From Deuterostichococcus epilithicus (taxonomy: Eukaryota; Chlorophyta; Trebouxiophyceae; Prasiolales; Stichococcaceae), in assembly GCA_033439295.1 (NCBI GenBank), contig JAVTLE010000021.1, positions 2,914,009-2,978,008 of the forward strand: 64,000 nucleotides of DNA, written 5' to 3'. This document shows, piece by piece, positions 45,142 to 56,134 of the stretch. A model generated the notes under the pieces. The model made no database searches, was not told the origin of the DNA, and was given only the letters and a program-made list of their open reading frames with translations. Made by a program: the position numbers and the translations under genes. Numbering within the stretch: position 1 is the stretch's first letter; each line of letters starts with the position of its first letter.

Positions 45142-48100
45142 ATGGCGGGGCTCAAAGTCTCTGCTCCCGACGGTGTCAAGGTGAGCAGCTTGTATGTCGG
45201 GCTACAGGAAGCCCTGGATGACCTCCGAGCTCGTGGTATTGTAGGCTGTTGACCATGCGAATGATATTCTAGGCACCACAGCGGGTGTCGAATCCTCGAA
45301 CGATGCACATGCCAAATATGCACGCCGCCGCCCGATTCGCTGCACAGCAGCTTGCCATGCATAGGGTGGTCGTCGCCGGCTTGACCTGAGCTCGTCGAAG
45401 CACGGTGGCCTAATTCTCATCGACAGATGCAGCGGAACGTGTCTGAAAGTAGGAGTAGTAGGACTGGCGCATCCGCCGGTCGGCACGGATGCTGCGGCGC
45501 CGCCGCCTGGCTCCACAGCCACCTGAACACACGACAGCGATTTTAGCCGAGCTGCGCTTCACCGACAGCCAATCTCCCTATCGTTCTGCTGCGGCAGCCT
45601 GCTGCATCAGTCTGCTGCATCGGCCATCCTGCATCGCCGCAGGTGTACAGCGTCGCCGGCGCCAAGGCGCTGCCGGCATGGCTATCCGAGAAGAAGGCGC
45701 GGGCAGCAAAGCGCGATCCCGACTACGCCCGCCGCATCGAGCTGGTGCAGGACCTGGGCTTCCCGGGCGCCTGCCAGCGCCTCAAGCTGTCGCCGGACGG
45801 CTCCTTCCTGTTCGCCTCCGGCACACACCCGCCGCGGGTGGGCATGGCGCAGGCGCTTCCGGAAGTGTTTGGGGAGCTTGCTGCTGCTGGCAGCTCAGCA
45901 TGGCCTGCCCGGAGGTGTCTCAGCTGGCGAGCTCCTCAGTTAGGGAGCGCCAGTCAGGGACTGCCAGACTCGTGCGAGGTTGCAGGGAACAAGCAGCAAA
46001 CTCTGCCGGCAACCCGCCCCGCAGGTGCGCGTGTACGAGCTGGGGCAGCTGGGCATGAAGTTCGAGCGCCACCTGGACGCCGAGGTCGTCGACTTTCAAA
46101 TTCTGAGCGACGACTACGCCAAAGCCGCCTTCCTGTGCGCCGACCGCTCGATCGCGCTGCACGCCAAGTACGGCGCCCACTACCGCACCCGCATCCCGAC
46201 GGCGGGCCGTGACCTGGCGTACGTCCCCCACACGGCAGGTGACTGCTGCTGTGTGCGGGATAAAGGACATGGTCGGCCCCACCGAGCGCATTCAGGCGGT
46301 GCCCGCATCATCTGAGGGCCAGTCGTGCACCGGCGGCATCGGCAGAGTGGTCAGAACCTGGTCGAAACCGGATGCGTGCCGCCTGCTGGGCTGGTCGCCT
46401 CCCTCCCTCCTGTCCTGCTCCCCCTGCAACAGCGCGTCCTGGCGCTTGCGCCTCCTCGCGCATTCCTGAGCTGCCCGGCGGCATGACGCAGACCTCATCG
46501 TGGTGGGCTCGGCGGCGGAGGCATACCGGCTCAACCTGTCAGAGGGGCGCTTCCTGACATCGCTGCCGCTGTCTGCGCCCGCCGCCAATGCGGTACGGCA
46601 CTCACTTCAGCAGGACCTGACATGCCAAGTCACAGTTGGGCGCCGGTGCAGTGCAGCCGTGACCCATGTCTGCAGGTCAAGTCAGCATTCGCCGCAGCCT
46701 CAACCACCGGCATGGGGAAGGTGCTGCTGTCCTGCAGCGGTGCGAGGCATGTACACCGGGGCTCCTGCAGCTCTCAGCACTCGTTGCTGAGGTGACGCCG
46801 CGCTTGTCGCAGATCGGCCTCAGCCCGGCACACGGGCTGCTGGGCGTCGCCGGCGAGGACGGGCGCCTGGAGTGCTTCGACCCGCGCCAGCGCGCCGCCG
46901 TCGGCTACATCGACGCAGCCGCGGCCGCAGGCGTGGTGCGCCTCAGACACCCCTGCCATGTCGAGCTCATGCAGCTTGCAGGGACGACCCTCCGCCCCAT
47001 AAAGCCGTCCCGGGGTGCCCCACACTGACAGGCCACCAGCTTGAGTCAGATCACCTGCAAATTGCGGTGCCGCACGCCCCGGTCTGGCCGCACCCCGCTC
47101 GGCACGGCCCACTCGCTTTCGGGACCCCCATTTGCAACCCCGCGTCCCCTTGCACACCCGCCCGCAGCCCGTGGCGCAGCAGACGGCGGTGCGCAAAATT
47201 ACACTTATGACGTTTACCTACCGATCCACTTCTCCAAACACGATACCATGCGCACCGCCTACAGCCCGGGGAGCAGCTGACGGCGGTGCGCTTCGACGAC
47301 ACCGGGCTCGGCTGCGCGGTGGGCACCTCCGGCGGCCTGGTCGCGCTGTTCGACCTGCGGGCCCGGAAACCCACGGTAGTCAAGGACCACATGTACGGCC
47401 AGCGCATCACGGACATCAAGTTCCACGCCGCAGGCCACGACGGCCTCGCAGGCGCGCATCTTCTACCTTTATTTTATCTTTTAAAGAATATAATAAACTG
47501 TACCGCCTCTTATTCGATGGTCACCTGTGCCTGTCTATGATAGGCGAAATACATCCTTCAGTTTCGTAATTGCACTGCAAAGCAGGGTGGGGATTTTTTT
47601 GGCTTGCACTACTGCGGCCTGTTGTCTGGCGGGCCCGATTCCCAGCTGCCGGGGTGTGTGGGGTGCTGCAGACGGGCCTGCTGATGGCGCCACCACGCGT
47701 GCAGGCCGGAAGGTCATCAGCGCGGACACGCGCATCGTGAAGATCTGGGGCGCGGCGGACGGCGCACCCTACACCTCCATCGAGCCGCCCGGCGCCGGCG
47801 ACATCAATGACGTTTGCGTGTGGCCGGACAGCGGGTGCGCTCATGTCGGGCGCACGCGCCGGAGTTTCCATCTAGACCCCAGGAAAACACAGAAGTCTTG
47901 CCGCAGCCGCAGGCTGGCGTCGAACGACTGCGACCGTGCTGGCCTGACCAGGCACTCTGTGTGCGACCAGCGCATCTTGACCGAGAAACAGCACCCAACA
48001 CTAGAAAACAGGAGTCGGCATGTGGCATGCAAGGCCTGGCATCACGAGGCGAGTTCAAGTGCGCTGCATCAAGTGGCGTGCATGCGCACAGGCTGCTGAT

Positions 48101-51100
48101 GGTCGCGCGCGATGCTCCCGAGATCAGCCCGTTCTTCATCCCCAGCCTGGGCCCGGCGCCTGGCTGGGCTGCCTTCCTGGAGGGGTTGACAGAGGAACTG
48201 GAAGAGGCTGCCGCGCCCACCGTGTACGACGACTACAGGTATGGTTTGTCATGCATAAATGCACGATCGTACTCGTCGTGTTGGAAGGATGAGCTGCATT
48301 GGCTGCCCTGGGCCGCAGCAGTGGCGGCGGCATCGCCCCGTGCGCAGCAACCGGGGCGGTGATGGAGATGAGAGCTTGTGCCCATTTCTAGGGCCAGGAA
48401 AACTGCGACTTGCTGTCGCACTGCTGCAAGCAATCTGGTCCTGCAGGCTCGTGACCCAAGTGGAGCTGGGCAAGCTGGCGCTGGGGCTCCTTGTGAGAAC
48501 GTCTCAAACGATGTCGAATCAGAGTTGAATCAGAGTCTTAACCCATGGCTGCACGTCACGGCTTGCCTCTCCAGATTTGTCACGAAAGCGGAGCTGGACA
48601 AGCTGGCGCTGGCTCACCTGGTGGGCACGCCGCTGCTGCGCGCCTACATGCACGGCTTCTTCGTCGACAACCGGCTGTACCGCAAGGCCAAGGCGCGCGT
48701 CCGCACCGTGTGTCTGGCGCACTTGAGCTTGTCGAGTATCACCATCGCTCCGGCGCATCAGGGGCCGGCCAGCGCCGCGAGACCGCGCGCACCGCCCCTG
48801 ATTTGCCTCTGAAGCAATTTTTGCGTCTCTCATCCGGCTGCGGCTCCGCCGTCTGTGTTCGAGGCGAGGTCGAGCTGTGCCGGCTCATCGCCCTGGACCT
48901 CGTGTGGGAGCCGAGCGCACAAATCACACGGATGTCGCGCAGGCGCTGGCGGAGCCATTTGCGTACGAGACGTACCGGCAGCAGCGCATCGACGCCAAGC
49001 TGGAGGCGCAGCGCGAGGGCCGCATCTCCCTTATCCGCAAGCTACCCAAGGCGCGCCCCTCCTGGCCCTTCTCAGTGATCATACCATACATCGCAAAGAA
49101 CTGCCTGCTGCCCCTCGTCCTTGCCATGCTTGGTTGCACTTTGGCGTCTCTGGAATGGGCTCTGGCGGCAGTGTTGAGGGTCGTGCAGCGCGAGGCGACA
49201 AAGGCGTGGCTCGCGGGCTGTCGAGGCTGTCGGGCCGCTGTGTGGTGACTACGGGCCCTTCAGGTCCCGAGCCCTCTGCGGCGGCTTCCCGCAGGTCAAC
49301 GCAGCGGTGGCGGCGCGGGCGCTGGCGTCCCAAAAGCGGGGCCCGCCGCCCCGCGCAGACGAAGGCGAGGGCGAGGAGGGCGCGCCGGTGAGCCACACCA
49401 CTGGGCGCCGTGCTTTCCAGTCCGAGCTGCTGCATGCGCCCTGCCAGCTGCACCTTCCACTTGCACCCTCCACTTGCACCAGAACATCTTTGCAAAACCT
49501 CGAGCTCGTGCAGCCCGCCCGACAAGCCTGCTCCTGCCTCAGCTGCGCTCACGGGTCGAGACTGCGGCCCGATCGTATGTGGAAACCCTGGCACATCTTG
49601 TCCATCACCTGCCCTTCACTTGCTGTGATGCTGGCCAATGGCTGTGAGCTCAGCTTCCTGATCCAGCGGCTGCTGGTTTTCTTCTTTTTTGTGCAGGCCA
49701 AGCGTGCGCGGCCAGGCGACCTGCTGAGCGACGCGCGTTTCGCGGACATGTTCGAGCAGCGCGACTTCGAGATCGACCCTGATTCCGAAGAGTACAAGCA
49801 GCTGCACCCCAATGCCGGTGCGCCCTGCACTGATGTCTACTCGTTTCCTCTGTACATGTCCTTTCCTGTCACAGCTGTGGCCGCCACCTTGCCGTCGCAC
49901 CCCAACGCCGGGTTAACCTCGTATCAGTATGAGCTCTTGATGTGCTCCTATCCCAACCGCGGTGCCCACTCTGCCGTGATTCTGCATGAGGGCGATTGTG
50001 TAAGTATTTGCCGACCTCGGTGCTGGGCTCGTGCCGCCGAGTTACCCGCCAACCTTGGCACTGCCTGGAGCTGCGGCTTCAGCTCAGATCGAGTAGAGAC
50101 CTCAATCTACTGCCACATCCTCCTGCAGAGGGGCGCGCCAAGGAGAAGAAGCTCATACGGGAGCACTTTCAGCAGCTGTCGGACGCGGAGGAGCCTGGTG
50201 CCACAGAAGGCGGGGAAGGCGGAAGCGGCGCGGAGGCCGGCTCGTCAGAGGACGAGGAGGAGGAGGAGGCGAGCTCCTTCTAGGGTTTAGGGTTTAGAAT
50301 TCCTTCTGCTCCTGCTGGTTGTCTGATGCCGCCGTCGTTGTCCGGGAGAACAGCCGGGCGGTACGGACAGCTGCAACGGCCGCAGCAGCGGGCAGTGTGG
50401 ATGCGGGGCGGCAGAGTCTGACATGCGACAGGTGTTGGACCTGCTGACCTGCACGCCATTCATGCATGTCTGCTCCTGACCCTGGACTAGGAGCGCCAGT
50501 GCGCGCCACTGTGAGAATACACCTGATCGCCCAGCTCGCGGACTCTAAACCCTGAACCTTCCCTCCTTGCAGGACGCATCCAGGGCCAAGGCGCCTCGCA
50601 TGTACGCAGCTCGCGACTCGGCGGCGGCGGACGCCTGGCGGCGGAACGAGAGCCTTGCATCAGAGCAGTCGGCGCCGCTGGAGACTCGCGCCGCCGCCGC
50701 GGGACCAGGGCGTGGCGGCGCCGGCGTCACCAGGTGTGTGGGGTCTCTGGTTTATAGGATGTGTATAGGTGTGCAGGGAGAGCTACCCACAGCCCTCGTG
50801 GCAGGGGCAAATCCGTCGGTTCGAGCTCGATCTGATGGCGCTGTCAACTCGACTCTATTCAAGTATGTTTTCGTGCCAAACGCCTCTGCAGAAGGCTGAC
50901 AGAGGCAGCGCGAGCGCGATGACTGTGTGCGAAGCAGGCCACAATTGCGGTGCCAGCAGCAGTGGCCAGGCTCGTTCTGTCGCGAGGTGCTGCACTGCCT
51001 GAGAAGCATCTTTGAACGGACCAGCTACTGGGGATCAGCACTCTGAGGCAGTGTTGTTCGTCAGGCATCTGTGATCACCCATGACACGCAGGGTCGGCGG

Positions 51101-51386
51101 CAGCCGCGAAATGTCGTTCATCCCGCGCCGCGGCGGCGGCCGGGGGCACGGTGGCAGGGGCGGCAGGAGCGACGGCGGTGGACGCGGCGGCGGGCGTGAC
51201 GGCGGTGGCGGCAGCCGTGGCAGGAGCAGCAGCGGCGGCAGGGGAGGTGGGGGTGGAGGCAGAGGAGGCGGCGGCAGAGGAGGTGGTGGCGGCAGAGGGG
51301 GCGGTGGCGGCAGCGGAGGCGGGGGCAGCCGAGGGGGTGGCGGCGGCAGGCATAAGGGCTCTGGCGGCGGCAGGGGCAGGCGCTGA
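45142..51386 (+). CDS. NOL10: Nucleolar protein 10 / Enp2 WD-repeat protein, 724 aa
   Basis: Nucleolar ribosome-assembly factor; yeast Enp2 is part of the SSU processome. Fifteen exons close in frame (2175 nt): 45142-45180, 45643-45837, 46025-46238, 46492-46592, 46813-46932, 47265-47451, 47705-47834, 48092-48238, 48575-48698, 48943-49050, 49295-49387, 49697-49817, 50129-50268, 50573-50733, 51092-51386. Hallmarks in order: LPAWLSEKK near the start, ILSDDYAK, RDLAYV, EAYRLNL, a LECFDPR WD blade, SADTRIVKIWG, LGPAPGW followed by LTEELEE, LRAYMHGFF, a NUC153-like motif (DARFADMFEQRDFEID), an acidic run, SREMSFIPRR, and a Gly/Arg-rich tail from about residue 640. Introns 6, 10 and 13 have apparent GC donors; for intron 13 the alternative is an in-frame TAG. 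Partial copies of exons 6 and 9 lie upstream of them. Confidence 0.95.
47168..47200 (+). repeat. Upstream partial copy of NOL10 exon 6
   Basis: A ~33-nt copy of the exon 6 start lies 97 bp upstream of the true edge at 47265, also after a CAG. Both contain the core GACGGCGGTGCGC. Confidence 0.6.
48447..48497 (+). repeat. Upstream partial copy of NOL10 exon 9
   Basis: A diverged copy of the exon 9 start (true edge 48575) lies 128 bp upstream after CTGCAG. It codes LVTQVELGKLALGLL against FVTKAELDKLALAHL. It is followed by a GTGAGA donor-like site, but including the resulting 46-nt piece would break the reading frame. Confidence 0.8.
50281..50558. repeat. Telomere-like motifs at both ends of NOL10 intron 13
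   Basis: Just inside the donor side is TAGGGTTTAGGGTTTAG (50281-50297), two TTTAGGG units of the plant/Chlorella telomere type. Near the acceptor is CTCTAAACCCTGAACC (50543-50558). AGGGTTTAG and CTAAACCCT are complementary, so the intron ends could pair. Confidence 0.6.
51124..51383 (+). repeat. Gly-rich (RGG-like) coding repeat of NOL10 tail
   Basis: The last ~87 codons of NOL10 are almost only Gly with Arg, Ser and a few others in GGGG-R/S units. Such tails are typical of RNA-binding nucleolar proteins. Confidence 0.85.
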
Positions 51387-51701
51387 CAGGCAGAGGGTCA
51401 ACCGCCCTGCATGTTGATAACTGAATCTGATGGCAGAGCTGGATGTGTCGGTGGGCCCCAAGCAGACGCTGCAACTTTTGCTATTTCATGGTGTCGCCGT
51501 GCCCCTAGTGGTTTCGTTCCAATGAGGTCATTCGTCTCAGCACGAGGCTGCAAGGATCGACACCGAGCTACTTCCCCCTCTCCACATCTATTACAGGTCC
51601 GCTCCCCCAGCCCCAACAAATATGTCCCCCAGACCCCAACAACGTACAGCGATACAGATCGGAGCATCCCCACCCACACCCGCATCATCTTGACGCGCCC
51701 C
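51387..51701. other. Convergent intergenic region, NOL10 / tail-anchored protein
   Basis: About 315 bp between converging stops. A minus-strand TGTAA at 51591-51595 may end the minus gene. No coding segment seen. Confidence 0.5.
51591..51595 (-). terminator. Candidate TGTAA polyadenylation signal
   Basis: Lies about 107 nt past the stop of the tail-anchored protein gene, at the distance expected for an algal poly(A) signal. Confidence 0.3.
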
Positions 51702-53597
51702 TCACGGCAATTTCGGCGCCAGCCGAGAGTAGATGTACAGCAGCGTGCCCAGGCATGACAGCAGCGCAAAGGCGACCAGCAGGTTGCGCAGGTTGACGAG
51801 CCGCCCCCGCCGCCTCTTCCGCTTGCCGCTGCTAGTCGTACCCTCCCTTGCATCCCTGCGACCAGCGCGGCCCAATTATGCTGAGGCCGACTGCAGGAGC
51901 AACGCTGTAGCATGGTTGCAAGGAATGTGCTGCAGCAAACCGGCCGCATGGCAGCCTGCCAGCGTGTTATGGCCAAGAGGGCGCCTTCCTGCACAGGGCA
52001 AGGAATCGACGGGGATGGCCCCAGTTGCTGTAAGCGAGCAGCAGCAAGCATGTTGCCATGGCAGCTAGGCGGGCGCGCCTGGCGGTGACGGGCAGCGCCG
52101 GCTGGAAGAATGACGGGAACACCCGCTTCAGCGAGCGCTTGAGCGCAGTATTGCGTTTCACGTACTTTTCATCGCCGCCCTCGTCGCCACCGCGCGCCTC
52201 TGCGGGTGTGATCTCCATGTCGGCCACGCCCACCATGTGGCCGTGGCCACCGCCAGGCTGCATGGGATAGAATGAAGGGGTCTGAAAAATGCAGGGCTTG
52301 AGACTGTAGGGCAGCTACGGACGCAGGGCTGGCTGTCGGTTCTGGCATCCCGGCGCAGGGCGGCCGCTGCCGCCGGGCCTGCCGGGTGCCCCGCGCGACC
52401 GTGCCGCCTGCCATGCGGCGGAGTAGAGGCGAGACAGGCAGCACTGTGGGGCTGGAGGCTCGACGGTTTTGGCGCAGGCTCTGATGCTCATGAGCGCTGC
52501 ACGCCAGTCAAGCTCTGCTTCCTGCCTGGGGCGTGCCTTTGGCAACAGCTTTGTCTGGGACATGTCCTCAGCTGCAAGCAGGCCTACGACGGCTGCCGGT
52601 TCCTGGCCGGACATTACACAATGGATTCTGCTTCGGCGCCATCACTGGACAGGGTCGAAGGGACAGCAGGTTCATTGCATTTGGTCAGACTGCTCACCGG
52701 CGTCCTGTAATGCTGTGGCGACGCCGGCGGCACGCCGCCGCCAGGCTGCTGTGGGCTGGAGGCAACGCCGCCTGATGCCGCGCGCCCAAACGCTGTTGTG
52801 CCATTGCCGCCCTGCGGAGCCGCCGCTGCCGCGCTGACCACCGGGGTCGGCTTGGACTGCACGGCCAGTACATAATTCACGCCTGCTGATTCGCATGCCA
52901 AGGCAACTTGCAGAGCCACACTTCCGAGTAGCACTGGCTCAAGGCGAGGGCACAGCAAAGGCGCCCACCTCGACAACATGTAGCTCGTCGATGTCCTGCA
53001 GCTCGTCCGTCCTGAAGACCTGTTCGCCGCTCTGCGACAGGTGGGAGCCACTGCTTGCAGTGCACCACGATGCAGGAAGGTTGTGGGTATGGTTGAAAGT
53101 GTCAACAGGAGAACGAGGCATGACTTGCAGGGGTGATGCCAGGTGCCGGGAAGCGCGCAGAAGCCTACCGATGCCAAATAGACGCTGTCAACGCCAAGCA
53201 GCTTCAGCTTGACCTGCACCTGCCGGCAGAACGACTCCCAGCTGGCACCATCCGGTACTGGCACGGCCACCTTCCTGCACGTGGGTTTGTTGCAGTCATC
53301 ATGAGTGGACAGCGCTTGTGACGGGCGGGTTGTGGCTCGCAGCAGATGCAGGATGGTCGCCGCAATGGTTGCAGAAAGCAGGGGAGTGGAGTGGGAGAGC
53401 CCCCAGATTCTCGCCTGCGCGGTTTCGCGTCCTTCACCGAGACGAACACCAGCCTCGATGCCTCCTGTGCAGCGCCAGCCGCAGTTGAGACAAATGCTGA
53501 GAGTTTCAACAAACACGAGATGCGCGGATCGACCCAGGCTGCTTGGAGTTGGAATTCACTTCACCATGTCAGCCTGGGAGATGCCGAGGCCTGACAT
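51702..53597 (-). CDS. Predicted tail-anchored membrane protein with ubiquitin-like N-domain, 247 aa
   Basis: Family not recognised. Seven minus-strand exons join in frame (744 nt): 53597-53565, 53464-53415, 53274-53169, 53031-52969, 52856-52698, 52257-52079, 51855-51702. Residues 12-85 (LVFVSVKDAK, then VAVPVPDGASWESFCRQVQ, then SSGEQVFRTDELQDIDELHV) have the strand-helix-strand look of a ubiquitin-like, PB1 or doublecortin-like fold. A Gly/Ala/Pro linker, a basic helix (VKRNTALKRSLKRVF) and a KRKRRRGR cluster follow. A single hydrophobic segment at about 222-239 is only eight residues from the C-terminus, which suggests post-translational tail anchoring with the N-domain in the cytosol. Introns 2 and 6 appear to have GC donors; the 52079 junction and first exon are the least certain parts. 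Role unknown. Confidence 0.68.
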
Positions 53598-54319
53598 CCT
53601 GCCCCCAGCCGCAGCTTGCAGGGGTGCGCTCCAGCTGGGACTGATCCGAGGCTGAACTTCGGTCGTGGATTTCAAGCTTGATAGCAGAGCTGCAAAACAC
53701 TGACGGGAGGCAGTTTTTGCAGTCACTTCAGCAGTTCAAGAATGGCTGTCGCGCCCAAGGAGCCCACGGGTCCTGCCCAGCGATCTGACTGTGACTGATT
53801 TGACGATTCGGCTCATCGCCCTCTGGTTATCTCGCTGAATTAGAGCATCAACAGAGATATCCACCAGACACGGACTCTGGCAGATTTGCAAACATAACCA
53901 TAGCAAATTCAGCTCGAGGTCCCCTGCCCTGGATGCAGGACGTTGAGGAAGGAGTGTTTGCTCCCTCTGGAGCATGCGGACATTCGATCGAAACAGAATG
54001 CCAGGATCGCGGATGTTGAAGATATTCTTGTCCTGCTGCACATTTTTGGCGCAATTTGCACTAAACTTGTTTTTCGTGTTGAAGTTGCGCATTCCGGAGT
54101 GAGCTCACGCGTGAGGTGCGTAGAAGTAACATGCACGCTCTGATCAACAAATTAATATGAGTGGTAAAAGGTATGAATGGTACTCCGAGCTTTGAGCTTC
54201 TCACTTCGTTTGCGCACGACACACTGCTATGAATAATCGCAACTGCCCTTAGGGTGGAACCCAAGGCCGGACCTGAAAGCTCGCCATCGTGTTATTCAGA
54301 GCATAACTGCATTAATATC
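53598..54319. promoter_or_regulatory. Divergent intergenic region, tail-anchored protein / amidotransferase
   Basis: 722 bp between opposing start codons, AT-richer towards the right. I see no recognisable gene in it. Confidence 0.45.
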
Positions 54320-55746
54320 ATGCCGGAAGCCAACGGCGGGGCCGTCCAGCCGAGGCGGCGAGTGGCGGTGCTGGTGTGCGGCGTGCCGCCGCCGGCGGTG
54401 CTGGAGACGGCAGGCACCTACGGCGACCAGTTCAGCAAGCTGCTGCAGCAGGCGTCCGCGGCAGACGAGGCCTGGCGGTTCTGGAGCGCCTACAAGGGGG
54501 ATCTCCCGTCAGAGGAGGAGCTGGCGGAGTTTGATGCTATAGTTTTCACTGGCGGCGGAGGCGATGCCTTCAGCGATGACCCCTGGGTCGCCAGAGCCAG
54601 GCAGCTGGTCAGGGCGGCGCACGCACGCAAGCAGCGCATGCTGGTGTGTGTGATCAACAACTGATCGCTTGCAGGCAATGCGCACGGCGGTTCCTGCCAG
54701 AATGGTTTCATGCCGGACCCATCACTCCGCCATTCGTCGCTGCCATTGCGGCGCTGCAGCGCAGCGCAGGCACCAGCTGAGGCCAGTCATCCGTAAACAC
54801 CGGACTTCTGATGCACTTCATTGCCCAGACCTGTGTCAAACTGCTGCAGGGCGTATGCTTCGGGCACCAGCTGATAGCCCAGGCCCTGGGCGGACGCGTC
54901 GGCCGTGCGCCCGGCTGGGGCATCGGCGCAGTCGCCATGTCCTTCCAGCCAGGCGCCGCGGCACAGCTGGCGACGCCGGACCTGCCGGACCGCGCCGTCA
55001 TCAACGCCTGCCACCAGGACCAGGTGTGCCGGCGTGCTCTGCCGGCATGCATACAGACTCCAAAACCCTCCTGTGCCCATTGGAATCCTTTCATGCCCAT
55101 CAGGTGCTCGAGCAAAACCCTGCTTCCCTCCACGAGCTGCATGCCACGTAAGCTGACGGCTGCAACGGCACACAGAGGTGGCAGCGATGGGTGACAAGTC
55201 GGCAACGGCAGCTGGAAGGGTCTTCGCCCACTGCCGATCCGCAGCCGCCCTGCGCACTTGCAGGTGCAGGAGCTGCCAGAGGGCGCGCAACAGCTGGCGT
55301 CATCCGACGCCTGCCCCATAGCCATGTACTCCATCGGCGACCACGTGCTGTGCGTCCAGGGTGCGTGTCTTGCCATTTCTCAGAAAAGCATTCGAAAGGC
55401 GCATGGCTGCATGCGGATTGTCTCTTGGTTGCAGCGAGCAGAATTGCATTGCATGTCCGGGAGAGATGCTGCATGAATTTGCACACGCAATCGCCGTTCA
55501 CACCCAAAGCGCTGAGTCTGGGAGCGCGTCATGATGGTAGCATACGTCTCTGTATCCTGCCATGCACATGCAGGACACCCCGAGTTCAACCGGGACACGA
55601 TTGAAGCCATTGTGGAGGCGCACCTCTGCAAGCACACCATGGGGGAGCGGGACAAGAATGTGTCGGCGGACTCGTACGAGAGCATGGACCCCGCAAAAGA
55701 TTTCGCGTTAATTCAGCGCATTTGCACGACGCACCTCCGCAAGTGA
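54320..55746 (+). CDS. Class I glutamine amidotransferase, gamma-glutamyl peptidase type, 255 aa
   Basis: Class I glutamine amidotransferase-like hydrolase. Four exons, 54320-54643, 54850-55023, 55264-55360, 55574-55746, give 768 nt in frame. The catalytic triad is visible: Cys111 in GVCFGHQ, His200 and Glu202 in QGHPEF. FDAIVFTGGGGDA and YSIGDHVLCVQGHPEF match plant gamma-glutamyl peptidases (GGP family, 250 residues in Arabidopsis), which remove the gamma-glutamyl group from glutathione conjugates. The protein is a stand-alone domain with no synthase partner, as in that family. No leader is seen, so it is probably cytosolic. The exact substrate cannot be read from sequence. Confidence 0.93.
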
Positions 55747-56134
55747 CGTGCCACTTGCACGTATGTATTGGTAATGGAAGCTGCATTGGCTTCGGTATTT
55801 CGGGCATTCTCTAGAGTGTGTGTGCCAGGAACACACACCAGACCACGCCGAAGTTCGCGCCGACACTTCAAAGATATGTCCAATCTGTTACATCGTCAGG
55901 TTTCTGTTCCCTAGTGACACGTGCAACGAATCCTTCATACCGTACCTACCCCCTCAGGCTTGCAGCATGCTGCATTCACTGATTTGCATGTTACATTCAC
56001 TGGCTTGTTTCGAGGCGACCGGTCAACACTACGGAGCCGCCTGCTGCCTCCTTTGCCACGCCGGCACCTCCTTATCTCAGCTGCCGCAACGCTTAGCATG
56101 CGCAGTGAGCCGCTGCCGGCACATGCACCCTCTG
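55747..56134. other. Convergent intergenic region, amidotransferase / EAPP
   Basis: About 388 bp between converging stops. A minus-strand TGTAA at 55991-55995 may belong to EAPP. No gene recognised. Confidence 0.5.
55991..55995 (-). terminator. Candidate TGTAA polyadenylation signal of EAPP
   Basis: Lies about 140 nt past the EAPP stop codon, consistent with the algal TGTAA signal. Confidence 0.3.

Noticed and set aside
50281-50297. A chromosome end or telomere fusion
   Set aside because: Only two TTTAGGG units inside an intron of a well-conserved gene; sequence continues normally on both sides.
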